The translations under genes and the position numbers were made by a program. DNA of 64,000 nt, from positions 62,001-126,000 of the forward strand of contig NZ_CANMUW010000004.1 in the NCBI RefSeq assembly GCF_947501225.1, given 5' to 3'. This DNA comes from an uncultured Shewanella sp. (lineage in GTDB: Bacteria; Pseudomonadota; Gammaproteobacteria; Enterobacterales; Shewanellaceae). Below the pieces are notes generated by a model that was not told the origin of the DNA, ran no database searches, and saw only the letters and a program-made list of their open reading frames with translations. Positions 54,631-63,289 of this stretch are shown here, one piece after another (within the stretch, counting starts at the first letter, position 1; every line of letters starts with the position of its first letter).

Positions 54631-55725
54631 TCAGCCAACAGGATCCTGACTACCTAAACCTGAATTTAATAACTCTATGAGTGCTTGCACATGCAATATG
54701 CCACACATCTGCTCTTTTACAACACCAGCCAACCAAGGACGCTTCCCAGCTTTGCTCCGCCAGTTGACCTCAGATTTCGTGATTCTTACTGCATTTACCA
54801 GGGACTCACACGTCAATCCCCAGTTGCTATCTTCTAATAATACAACATATTGATAGTTTACGGATTCAGCTAATGCTTCGTCATACTTTTCCGGCATAAC
54901 CCAGGCACAAGTATCGACCACATTCAGCTGCGAATCTCTATATGTTTGGACCCCCTTGTACCAGGGAGGCCTTCCCATAATGTGATTAATCCTCTCAATT
55001 TTAACTATTCCGCCAAGACTCACTAACGGCACGGCCAATGTCAGCCCTGCTACCTTAAAGAATAGTACCTGAAACTCATCATCGAGCATTTCAAGAAGAT
55101 CTTTTGTCACTTTAGGTGGTATTTCACCTAACTGTGTCTTTAATTCTACATCATGTTCCTGTTTTTGCTTGATTTCGGTCTTTATCTCTGGCCGAACCGC
55201 AACTTCAGGCTTTACTTTTATCGATTCCTTAGCCGGAGCCGGTTTAACCTTTGCAACCGTTTGATTCTCAAGCTTAACAACTGATTCTGTTTCAATCTGT
55301 GGCTCAGGTTTGAAAACCGGCGCTAATAGTTGCTCCAGCGCTAACTTATCCAGGTTAGCATCTGTCTCCCGGACTTTAGATTTAGGTAACGCCTGCGACT
55401 CAGCCTGACGTTTCTCTTTAGGCTTGAGCTGAGTTTGTAGTGTATCTTCACTCCGTAAAACCGATGCATCAAAGGCATTGGCTTGCTGCACCTGTGAGGT
55501 TTCGACCTCATGGCGGGTGACATCAGGGCTATGGTTGTCAAAGTTTTCCGCCTCACCGGACAAAGGCTCGGCAGTCGTCTCCTTGACTGTCGACGCGGCC
55601 TCTATATCCGGTATTACTGAGATATCGGCCTGAGCCTCTTCAACTTTAGCCCCCTGCTCCTCCTCTACCTCGGTCAGCAGCAGAGAAAAGTAATCATAAA
55701 CGGCTTCATCAACTGAGGTGGTCAT
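54631..55725 (-). CDS. parP: ParP-like CheW-domain protein for polar chemotaxis arrays
   Basis: In Vibrio ParP binds CheA and ParC and holds the arrays at the pole. The C-terminal part (about 220-364: FKVAGLTLAVPLVSLGGIVKIERINHIMGRPPWYKGVQTYRDSQLNVVDTCAW) is a CheW-like (AIF) domain. The N-terminal 220 residues are rich in Glu, Lys, Pro, Val and probably disordered, with repeated KPEV/KVKP patterns. I start at the ATG giving MTTSVDEA, with GGGGAG seven bases upstream. It overlaps parC by 17 bases and lies between parC and cheW as in Vibrio. Confidence 0.85.
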   Translation of the reverse strand: MTTSVDEAVYDYFSLLLTEVEEEQGAKVEEAQADISVIPDIEAASTVKETTAEPLSGEAENFDNHSPDVTRHEVETSQVQQANAFDASVLRSEDTLQTQLKPKEKRQAESQALPKSKVRETDANLDKLALEQLLAPVFKPEPQIETESVVKLENQTVAKVKPAPAKESIKVKPEVAVRPEIKTEIKQKQEHDVELKTQLGEIPPKVTKDLLEMLDDEFQVLFFKVAGLTLAVPLVSLGGIVKIERINHIMGRPPWYKGVQTYRDSQLNVVDTCAWVMPEKYDEALAESVNYQYVVLLEDSNWGLTCESLVNAVRITKSEVNWRSKAGKRPWLAGVVKEQMCGILHVQALIELLNSGLGSQDPVG

Positions 55726-56500
55726 GAGAAAGCTCCCCACTTAGCAGGTGATCTAACAGCCTTTCGTAAGCTTTCACTCCTCGGCTACTGGCGCAGTAGT
55801 GTGAAGCCGGCAGGTGAGCTAAGCTGGCATCTCTGAACTTAGTATCAACCGGGATCACATCCGGCCAGAGCTTATCACCATATTTTTCACCCAGGTGTTG
55901 CAGTGCAGATGAAGCCGCCTTCGTTCGCCTGTCATACATGGTTGGAACAACGGTATAGTTATATTTGGTTTTCTTAGAGCGCCCCATCAGGATCATAGTT
56001 TTAACCATACGATCAAGCCCCTTGATGGCGAGGAACTCAGTTTGAACCGGCACTATGATATGCTGACTGGCGGCAAGTGCATTGACCATCAACACACCTA
56101 AGACGGGTGGACAGTCGATAAGCGCCACATCGTAATCACCTTCAACTAATGACAGCAACTTCTGTAAGATCAAGCCCATTCCGCCCTGGTGTCCCAGAGA
56201 CCTATCCAAGGTGGCTAACGCCATCGTCGATGGCAGAAGATCGATACCTTCCACATCCGTAGAGACGATATGGCTCTTTACACTCTCTTTTGTGAGCTGC
56301 TTGTGAGCTAAGAATACATCATAAAGGGAACCGGGAACCTCTTCAGAGTCGATGCCAAGGTAGTAGCCAAGTGATGCATGAGGGTCGGTATCTATCATCA
56401 AAACCCGTTGTCCACGCTTTGCCAGCGCCCCAGCTAAACTGGCAACCGTAGTCGTTTTACCCACGCCACCTTTCTGGTTTGCTATGGTCCAGATCTTCAA
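55709..56500 (-). CDS. parC: ParA-like ATPase ParC, polar localisation of chemotaxis proteins
   Basis: ParC is a MinD/ParA-type ATPase that recruits chemotaxis arrays to the flagellated pole. The deviant Walker A KGGVGKTTT starts at residue 10, the Walker B-like VALIDCPPVLG and the switch TDPHASLGYYLG are present. 263 residues. It starts at TTG: a GGGGA site lies six bases upstream and no ATG is near. The position between cheB and parP is the Vibrio arrangement, apart from the extra gene before it. Confidence 0.9.
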   Translation of the reverse strand: MKIWTIANQKGGVGKTTTVASLAGALAKRGQRVLMIDTDPHASLGYYLGIDSEEVPGSLYDVFLAHKQLTKESVKSHIVSTDVEGIDLLPSTMALATLDRSLGHQGGMGLILQKLLSLVEGDYDVALIDCPPVLGVLMVNALAASQHIIVPVQTEFLAIKGLDRMVKTMILMGRSKKTKYNYTVVPTMYDRRTKAASSALQHLGEKYGDKLWPDVIPVDTKFRDASLAHLPASHYCASSRGVKAYERLLDHLLSGELSHDHLS

Positions 56501-56530
56501 AAAAATCCCCTCAATTTTACTACCATTATT

Positions 56531-57166
56531 CTAATTATTTTCCCGCGTTGTCACTCTTATACCACCATGAGGCAAACTGATCACCTTTACCCCATCTTCA
56601 TTTTCAGAAATGGTTAATGGGACCGCCACTAACTCCTTCTGTTCGGTATCGGCAAGGTTCGAATCGGGTTTCGCTGTAACGGGCTCAACTACGGAGCCTG
56701 GGTCGGAAGCTAGACTGTTATCAGTCGCTCTTACTGCCGGCCCCTCACTGCTCTGTGGTTTAGAGTCTTCAGTTAAGGTGCGAGCCAGACTCGTTGGGAC
56801 AACTATATCATCCTGTCCTGTTTCTGCAGCAGTGTTTGCCCCATCGGGGCCGGATTTGTGAACCGGAGATGATACGTCAAGACCCGGGCCAATCGTTACC
56901 TTCACCTCTTGCTGAGGTTTAGCGTGAGATAATAGCGCTTGAGTCGCCTTAGGGTGCTCGGCCATCCACTTTGCAACCACTTCCGCCTGCTCGTCGGGAA
57001 CCATTAGCAACACCTGGCTGCTTTTCAACCTCTCCACCTCGCTGAGCAGGAGCTCATTCTTATGCCGCACATCGAAGTAGAGAGTTGTCGAAACAAAAAC
57101 GCCGATGGAGAGTAAAAAAATAATCAGAATAGAGAAAGTATTCAGCTTTCTCTTGGCTCTAGCCAT
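56531..57166 (-). CDS. Single-pass membrane protein of unknown function between cheB and parC
   Basis: I do not recognise the family. The 211-residue protein has a basic N-terminus (ARAKRKLN), one membrane helix (about 11-30), a short coiled coil ([19 protein letters not shown]) and a folded-looking segment [25 protein letters not shown]; residues 85-185 are low complexity (S, P, T, D, E) and probably disordered; the last 25 ([24 protein letters not shown]) look like a small beta unit. Its ATG overlaps the cheB stop by eight bases, so it is translated with cheB. The topology suggests a periplasmic tail. Function in chemotaxis is only inferred from position. Confidence 0.75.
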   Translation of the reverse strand: MARAKRKLNTFSILIIFLLSIGVFVSTTLYFDVRHKNELLLSEVERLKSSQVLLMVPDEQAEVVAKWMAEHPKATQALLSHAKPQQEVKVTIGPGLDVSSPVHKSGPDGANTAAETGQDDIVVPTSLARTLTEDSKPQSSEGPAVRATDNSLASDPGSVVEPVTAKPDSNLADTEQKELVAVPLTISENEDGVKVISLPHGGIRVTTRENN

Positions 57167-58274
57167 GAGTGGACTCTCTCAAGATAGCTTCGGCCATGTC
57201 ATCCAGCGCTATCGATTGACTCGATAACCCTGCGGCTGTAACCGCCTGGGGCATCCCATAGACGATACAGCTGGCTTCATCCTGCGCCCATATGGTTGCA
57301 CCGGCGCTCTTAAGCATTCTTGCCCCCTCTCGACCGTCCGCTCCCATTCCGGTTAATACCACGGCCAGCGTCTCTCTGCCCAAAATTTTTGAGGCAGAGG
57401 CAAAGGTAATATCCACGCAAGGTTTGTAGTTCATGTCGGCGCTACCGGCAACGATTTTGATCCGGCCATGGCTGCCGCCTCTCTCGAGCATCATCTGCAT
57501 TCCGCCCGGAGCGAGATATGCGGTGCCGGGTCTGAGCTGATCACCGGACTGAGCCTCTTTAACCTGAATTTTACACAAACCATTCAAGCGACTCGCAAAT
57601 GCCGGAGTAAAGGCTGCGGGCATATGCTGAATAAGCAAGATAGGATGAGGATAGTTGGCCGGAATTTGGGTCAATATCTTCTGCAGCGCAACGGGTCCCC
57701 CCGTCGATGTTCCAATCAGTAGTAACTTATACTTCTTACCGGATGCTCTTTTAACCACAGTTCCCCTGACAGGCGCGGGAGCCGGCGTTACCGAGCGGGA
57801 GATCTGAGGCGATGTGGTAGACTTAGCAGACTTTGAGGGAGCCGGAGTTGTGGGCCGGGTTATGGGACGGTAGACCCGTCTGCGGCCTAAAGCTTTGACC
57901 CTCTGTTGTAGCAGCAGAATCGCTTCATCTTTATTGGTAGCAATATCTTCGAACCGCTTGGGCAGAAAATCCAATGCTCCTGCCTCTAGCGCATCGAGTG
58001 TCGCCTTAGCACCATCTTGAGTCAATGAAGAGAACATCAAAATTGGAGTAGGTGTTGTTCCCATAATTTCACGGACGGCTGTTATACCGTCCATTACGGG
58101 CATCTCGATATCCATGGTGATCACTTGCGGCTTAAGCTGTGCCGCCATTTTTATGGCTTCCATACCATTAGAAGCTGTGCCGATGACCTCTAACTCAGGA
58201 TCTTTAGCAACAATCTCACTAACCCTTCGACGAAAAAAACTGGAATCGTCAACAACAAGAACTTTAATGCCCAT
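57159..58274 (-). CDS. cheB: Chemotaxis protein-glutamate methylesterase/deamidase CheB
   Basis: CheB removes methyl groups from receptors when phosphorylated by CheA. The receiver has [11 protein letters not shown] with Asp9-Asp10 and phosphoacceptor Asp55 in TMDIEMP. A Pro/Thr/Ser-rich linker (about 140-175) leads to the catalytic domain with IGTSTGGP (Ser), [13 protein letters not shown] (His) and TGMGADG (Asp). 371 residues. AGGA lies six bases before the ATG. Confidence 0.96.
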   Translation of the reverse strand: MGIKVLVVDDSSFFRRRVSEIVAKDPELEVIGTASNGMEAIKMAAQLKPQVITMDIEMPVMDGITAVREIMGTTPTPILMFSSLTQDGAKATLDALEAGALDFLPKRFEDIATNKDEAILLLQQRVKALGRRRVYRPITRPTTPAPSKSAKSTTSPQISRSVTPAPAPVRGTVVKRASGKKYKLLLIGTSTGGPVALQKILTQIPANYPHPILLIQHMPAAFTPAFASRLNGLCKIQVKEAQSGDQLRPGTAYLAPGGMQMMLERGGSHGRIKIVAGSADMNYKPCVDITFASASKILGRETLAVVLTGMGADGREGARMLKSAGATIWAQDEASCIVYGMPQAVTAAGLSSQSIALDDMAEAILRESTHG

Positions 58275-58299
58275 TCAATTTCCTATACCGCATTTTACT

Positions 58300-60510
58300 T
58301 TATCGTTTTGCGTAATTTTTCAGCAAACCAGGTACATCAAGGATTAACGCGATTCCGCCATCCGATGTTATGGTGGCACCAGCCATCCCCGGTGTTCCAT
58401 GCAGTAAGGTACCCAGAGGCTTAATAACCACCTCCTCTTGCCCGATAAGTGAATCAACCACAAAGCCAATCTGCATTGTCCCTAGTTGAACGATAACGAC
58501 ATGACCATGCTCTTTATCACCATGGGTGAAACCGGTACCCTTTCGGCTCAACCACTGCTCCAGATAGAACAGAGGTACTGCCTTTTCACGCACAATCACG
58601 GTTAGCTGGCCGTCGACGATATTGGTCTTGGTCAGATCAAGGTGGAAGATCTCACTGACGCTGGACAGTGGCAGTGCAAATACCTGAGTCGCGACCTCGA
58701 CCATCAAGGTTGGCATAATCGCGAGGGTTAACGGCACCTTGATCTCCAGTCGTGTACCCTTACCCCGAAGCGAGTCGATATGGATCGTTCCGTTCAGTTG
58801 TGCGATACGGGTTTTTACCACGTCCATACCGACACCACGGCCGGAGATATCTGAAATCTCAACCTTGGTTGAGAAGCCTGGCGCGAAGATCAAGTTGTAC
58901 GCGTCCTGATCTGACATCCTGGAAGCGGCATCTTCGTCGAGTACACCACGACTAATGGCGATCTCTTTAAGCTTGTCGGGGTCCATTCCGGCGCCGTCAT
59001 CCTCAATCTTCAACAGGATGTGGTCACCTTCCTGGCTGGCAGAGAGGGTGATAGTTCCCGTGCGAGACTTTCCGGAAGCTTCACGTTCGTCCGGCATCTC
59101 AATACCATGGTCCACCGAGTTCCTTACCAGGTGAACCAAAGGATCCGCAAGCGCTTCGACAAGGTTTTTATCTAAGTCGGTATCTTCACCGATCATTCTC
59201 AGATCGATCTCTTTATTCAGGGTTCGAGCCAAATCACGAACGACTCGGGGGAAGCGACCGAAAACTTTCTTAATCGGCTGCATCCGCGTCTTCATCACTG
59301 CACCTTGAAGATCGGCAGTGACCAGATCCAAATTAGCCAGTGCTTTAGAGAGTTCCTCGTCATCACGATTAACCCCTAAGCTGATCAGACGGTTTCGAAC
59401 CAGTACTAACTCACCAACCATGTTCATGATCTGGTCTAATCTGGCCGTATCGACACGAACCGTAGTTTCGGCTTGCGGCATATTAGCCGGAGCGGCTTTA
59501 GCTACGGCCTTTGGTGCCGCTTTAGTGACCGGGGCTTTTTCAGCCGGCTTGGTAACGGCAGCCTGTGTGGCAGGTGCTTTGGGAGCTTGGGTTGGACTCT
59601 TAGGCTGGCTGGCTACGGGCTCTGTTGTTACTGCCTTAGGGGCTCCGCCAGCGCCATGCAGTTCATCGAGCAACTTTTCAAATTCGTCATCTGAGATATC
59701 ATCGGAATCGACGGCCGGAGGTGCATCTTCCTCTGGTGAAACAACTTGCGCTCCCTTACTCTTGAATTGACCTGAACCGTGCAGCTCATCGAGCAGTGAT
59801 TCAAACTCATCGTCTGTAATATCACCGCTTGGAGTTTCATCAGGCGCAGCAGGCTGTACAGCTTTAGCGCCTGTTGGCCCCTTAGCCGCACCATGAAGAG
59901 CATCGAGCAGGGCCTCAAACTCTGATTCATCTATCTCATCGATACTACCGTCACCAGAGCCGGTACCAGCTTCAGGCGTTGGGGATTCGACGGCAGGAGT
60001 CTCATCGAACAGCTCTATTCCCGAGTCCTGTTCGGCGGGAGTCTCATCGAATAACTCTACCGAGTCATCAGCAGGTTCCTCAGCAGCCGGTGCAGATGCC
60101 CCACCTTCACTGGGAAGAGGCGCTCCTGAACTCAGTAACTTCAAGTTTTTTAATAACTCTTCGTCTGCAGGATCTTGTTCGATCCCAGCCTGGGTTTGAG
60201 CAAACATTGAGTTGATGGCATCCACTGCTTGCAGAATAATATCCATCAATTCTGAAGATACATCACGCTTACCGGTTCGCAACAGATCGAAGGTATTCTC
60301 AGCTTCGTGGCAAACATCGACCATTGGGGTCAGGCTAAGAAATCCGGCTCCGCCTTTAACGGTATGAAAGCCTCGAAAGATTGCGTTCAGCAGTTCGGTA
60401 TCTTCTGGATTATTTTCCAGTGTGACTAACTGTTCAGATAAAAGCTCTAAAATTTCACCAGCTTCGATCAAAAAGTCCTGCAGTATCTCTTCATCAACAT
60501 CAAATGACAT
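58300..60510 (-). CDS. cheA: Chemotaxis histidine kinase CheA with a repeat-rich linker
   Basis: CheA phosphorylates CheY and CheB. The P1 domain has the phosphoacceptor His49 in GFHTVKGG; residues 350-440 form the dimerisation domain (DTARLDQIMNMVGELVLVRNRL), then the ATPase with HLVRNSVDHGIE, DDGAGMD and GRGVGMD, and a C-terminal CheW-like domain. No P2 domain is evident; residues 130-345 are low complexity and contain three copies of DDEFExLLDELHG (near 194, 232 and 274) and two copies of ELFDETPA (152 and 166). 736 residues. GGAG lies eight bases upstream of the ATG. Confidence 0.96.
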   Translation of the reverse strand: MSFDVDEEILQDFLIEAGEILELLSEQLVTLENNPEDTELLNAIFRGFHTVKGGAGFLSLTPMVDVCHEAENTFDLLRTGKRDVSSELMDIILQAVDAINSMFAQTQAGIEQDPADEELLKNLKLLSSGAPLPSEGGASAPAAEEPADDSVELFDETPAEQDSGIELFDETPAVESPTPEAGTGSGDGSIDEIDESEFEALLDALHGAAKGPTGAKAVQPAAPDETPSGDITDDEFESLLDELHGSGQFKSKGAQVVSPEEDAPPAVDSDDISDDEFEKLLDELHGAGGAPKAVTTEPVASQPKSPTQAPKAPATQAAVTKPAEKAPVTKAAPKAVAKAAPANMPQAETTVRVDTARLDQIMNMVGELVLVRNRLISLGVNRDDEELSKALANLDLVTADLQGAVMKTRMQPIKKVFGRFPRVVRDLARTLNKEIDLRMIGEDTDLDKNLVEALADPLVHLVRNSVDHGIEMPDEREASGKSRTGTITLSASQEGDHILLKIEDDGAGMDPDKLKEIAISRGVLDEDAASRMSDQDAYNLIFAPGFSTKVEISDISGRGVGMDVVKTRIAQLNGTIHIDSLRGKGTRLEIKVPLTLAIMPTLMVEVATQVFALPLSSVSEIFHLDLTKTNIVDGQLTVIVREKAVPLFYLEQWLSRKGTGFTHGDKEHGHVVIVQLGTMQIGFVVDSLIGQEEVVIKPLGTLLHGTPGMAGATITSDGGIALILDVPGLLKNYAKR

Positions 60511-60525
60511 TAATATGACTCCTAA

Positions 60526-61263
60526 TTAGAAACCCAGACTCGAAAGCAGATCATCGACTTCGTCCTGACCTGTGACAACATCTTCACGTTCTTCGGCATT
60601 AATGATGGGCCCCTCTGCCTCAACATCACTGCTCACGGATGATGCGTCCTCGCTAACGGGCTGTTCACCAAATACAGTTAGCATTGAAACTAAGTTATTT
60701 TCGACTTCCCGTACTAAGTCGATAACCCGACGAATCATCTGCCCTGTTAAATCCTGGAAATCCTGAGCCAATAAAATTTGATTTAGTAGCTCTCTTAAAC
60801 GAATCGTATCCAATTCACTTCGATCAACAAACTGCTGAATATCATGACAAAGTGCCTTAAACTCATTAAGTTCAATGTCACGCCTCATGAGCTTACCCCA
60901 TGTCGGCTTTACCGATTGGATGTTGGTTGTCAGAGCCTCTGCTAATGGCAGACACTCCTCAACAGCATCCATGGTCTTATTTGCAGCCTGCTCTGTCATG
61001 TCTATGACATAAGTTAAGCGTTCTTTTGCGTCGGGGATCTCAGTGTTCGCTAATTTAACCAGTCTGTCATCGACCTGAAAATCAACAATGGCACTGTGAA
61101 GCTGTCGGGTCAGTCTTCCGACCTCATCGAACAGTTCTTTTTGAATTGGCGTTGCAATTTCCCTAACTAACTCATCCGCTTTATCCTGCTCACCCTGGGT
61201 AAGCAGCTCGACAAGTTTATTTGCTTGCTCTAGCGTAATGAGCCCTGAAGTAATAGCCTGCAT
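60526..61263 (-). CDS. cheZ: CheY-P phosphatase CheZ
   Basis: CheZ is a four-helix-bundle dimer that dephosphorylates CheY-P. The 245-residue protein has the catalytic-glutamine block ILLAQDFQDLTGQMIRRVIDLV, a Glu/Asp-rich linker, and the C-terminal CheY-binding helix (DEVDDLLSSLGF). AAGG lies seven bases before the ATG. It sits between cheY and cheA. Confidence 0.95.
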   Translation of the reverse strand: MQAITSGLITLEQANKLVELLTQGEQDKADELVREIATPIQKELFDEVGRLTRQLHSAIVDFQVDDRLVKLANTEIPDAKERLTYVIDMTEQAANKTMDAVEECLPLAEALTTNIQSVKPTWGKLMRRDIELNEFKALCHDIQQFVDRSELDTIRLRELLNQILLAQDFQDLTGQMIRRVIDLVREVENNLVSMLTVFGEQPVSEDASSVSSDVEAEGPIINAEEREDVVTGQDEVDDLLSSLGF

Positions 61264-61276
61264 AGCACAACCTTGA

Positions 61277-61660
61277 TTATCCGAGTCGTTCGAAAATTTT
61301 GTCTAACTTCTCTTTTAACGTAGCTGCTGTAAAAGGCTTCACGACATATCCATTCACACCAGCTTGCGCTGCTGCAATGATCTGCTCTCTTTTCGCTTCT
61401 GCAGTAACCATCAGCACAGGGATGTGCTTTAACTCGTCATCTGCACGAATCGCCTTAAGTAGATCGATTCCCTGCATACCGGGCATATTCCAATCGGTAA
61501 CGACAAAATCAAAGTCGCCTTTCTGCAACATAGGCAGTGCTGTTGAACCGTCATCTGCTTCTTGAGTATTGTTAAAACCCAAGTCTCTTAACAAGTTCTT
61601 GATGATACGCCTCATTGTTGAGAAATCGTCAACAACGAGAATCTTCATATTCTTGTCCAA
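61277..61660 (-). CDS. cheY: Chemotaxis response regulator CheY
   Basis: CheY-P binds the flagellar switch and changes rotation. Single receiver domain of 127 residues with [10 protein letters not shown] (Asp11-Asp12), phosphoacceptor Asp56 in TDWNMPG, the conserved Thr in VTAEAKRE and Lys in VKPF. It starts at TTG: GGAGG (61666-61670) is five bases upstream of the TTG, whereas the next ATG lies 12 bases further on, too far from that site. Confidence 0.96.
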   Translation of the reverse strand: MDKNMKILVVDDFSTMRRIIKNLLRDLGFNNTQEADDGSTALPMLQKGDFDFVVTDWNMPGMQGIDLLKAIRADDELKHIPVLMVTAEAKREQIIAAAQAGVNGYVVKPFTAATLKEKLDKIFERLG

Positions 61661-61691
61661 GGTTTCCTCCGCGGAGCTCTTTAATTATTAC

Positions 61692-62411
61692 TTATGTTTT
61701 TGTCCAATGCTTTAGTTTAGCTTTAAGTCTCAGCATTGCCTGACTCAGTATCTGGCTTACCCGTGACTCGCTAACTTCAAGAATGGCCCCAATTTCTTTT
61801 AAATTCAGTGCTTCGTCATAATAGAGCGACAAAACCAATCCATCTCTTTCGGGTAGAAGCTTGATCGCCTCCACCAGTGCCTTATGAAACTCTACATCCG
61901 CAATCGACTCAAAGATGTCGTCTTGCTGTCCCTCATCATGGCTCACCACATCGACAGACACGCCCAGGTCTTCAATACCAACCACTTTACCAACAGAAAC
62001 ATCGTTAAGGATATGATGGTACTCATCGAGCGACATATCAAGACGTTGCGCTATTTCAGTGTCATTTGCATCTCTGCCTAACTCTTGCTCGAGCTCATCG
62101 ATAACCTGGGCCACCCGTCGCTGATTACGATGTACAGACCGCGGAACCCAATCTCCCCGACGGATCTCATCAAGCATCGAGCCCCGGATCCGAATACCAG
62201 CAAAGGTCTCAAATTTTGCCCCTTTGCTGCCATCAAACTTTGCTGACGCTTCGAGCAGCCCCATCATTCCGGCCTGCAACAGGTCATCGAGCTGTACCGA
62301 TGCCGGCAAACGAGCCAGCAGATGATGGGCAATCTTTTTAACCAACGGTGCATACTGTTCAACTATTGAGGCTTTATTATCTAAACAAGTATACGCAGCC
62401 GCTTTACTCAC
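61692..62411 (-). CDS. fliA: Flagellar sigma factor sigma-28
   Basis: FliA directs transcription of late flagellar and chemotaxis genes. The 239-residue protein has region 2 (YAPLVKKIAHHLLARLPASVQLDDLLQAGMMGLLEAS, then GSMLDEIRRGDWVPRSVHR), region 3 and the region 4 helix-turn-helix (LNLKEIGAILEVSESRVSQI). It starts at GTG with AGGA about nine bases upstream and overlaps the flhG stop by eight bases, so the two are coupled. Confidence 0.96.
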   Translation of the reverse strand: MSKAAAYTCLDNKASIVEQYAPLVKKIAHHLLARLPASVQLDDLLQAGMMGLLEASAKFDGSKGAKFETFAGIRIRGSMLDEIRRGDWVPRSVHRNQRRVAQVIDELEQELGRDANDTEIAQRLDMSLDEYHHILNDVSVGKVVGIEDLGVSVDVVSHDEGQQDDIFESIADVEFHKALVEAIKLLPERDGLVLSLYYDEALNLKEIGAILEVSESRVSQILSQAMLRLKAKLKHWTKT

Positions 62412-63285
62412 TCGCTCTATCCTCTTGATATTCTGGTCGTTGCACTAATCGCTCGACAAAAAATTCAAGGTGGCCACCAGGTTGCTGAGGTATCGGCCAA
62501 CTAATAATCTTATTAGCCAAACCATGATAAGCAATCGTCGCCGGCGATTTAGGATATGCTTCTACAATCAGTTTTTGCTTACGTACCGATTTCCGCAAGT
62601 TCTCATCGAACGGTATAGTTGCAACCAACTCTAAGGCAACATCTAAGAAACGATCCGTAACTTTACTAAGTTTAGCAAAGAGTTCCATCCCTTCCCGTAA
62701 ACTTCTCACCATATTGGCAACTATTTTAAAACGGAAAACACCGTGCTCACGACTCAAAATCTTTATTAAGGCATAGGCATCGGTAATCGACGTTGGTTCG
62801 TCACACACTACTACTAACACATCTTGAGAGGCACGGGAGAAACTCAATACCATATCTGAGATGCCTGCCGCAGTATCGACAATTAAAATGTCAAATTGAG
62901 TTCGCATCTCACTAAAGGCCCTGATTAAGCCTGCATGCTGCGCCTGAGACAATTCAACCATAGCCTGCGTACCGGAGGTAGCCGGAATTATCCCGATACC
63001 TTTAGGCCCACGAACAATAATATCGTCAAGCTCAGCATCACCCGACAATACGTGCGATAAGTTACGATCGGCCCGCAGACCAAGCATAATATCCACATTT
63101 GCCAAACCTAAGTCAGCATCCAGGACTAATACACGCTTGCCTTTTTCAGCCAGAGCAACGGCGGTATTGATAGAAACACTGGTTTTACCCACGCCACCTT
63201 TACCACCGGAAACGGCTATTACTTTTACTTTTTCGTTATAAGGTTGATTCATCATACGTAAACCACTTGCTTGATCCCGACTCAT
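62404..63285 (-). CDS. flhG: Flagellar number regulator FlhG (FleN), MinD-like ATPase
   Basis: FlhG limits the number of polar flagella by opposing FlhF and the master regulator. The deviant Walker A GGKGGVGKTS, the DADLGLANVDIMLG switch and DTAAGISDMV are clear, and the N-terminal activator helix DQASGLRMM, which stimulates FlhF, is intact. I start at MSRDQASGLR, four bases after flhF; the longer ORF (to 63327) would overlap flhF. About 293 residues. Confidence 0.93.
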   Translation of the reverse strand: MSRDQASGLRMMNQPYNEKVKVIAVSGGKGGVGKTSVSINTAVALAEKGKRVLVLDADLGLANVDIMLGLRADRNLSHVLSGDAELDDIIVRGPKGIGIIPATSGTQAMVELSQAQHAGLIRAFSEMRTQFDILIVDTAAGISDMVLSFSRASQDVLVVVCDEPTSITDAYALIKILSREHGVFRFKIVANMVRSLREGMELFAKLSKVTDRFLDVALELVATIPFDENLRKSVRKQKLIVEAYPKSPATIAYHGLANKIISWPIPQQPGGHLEFFVERLVQRPEYQEDRASE

Positions 63286-63289
63286 TGCT

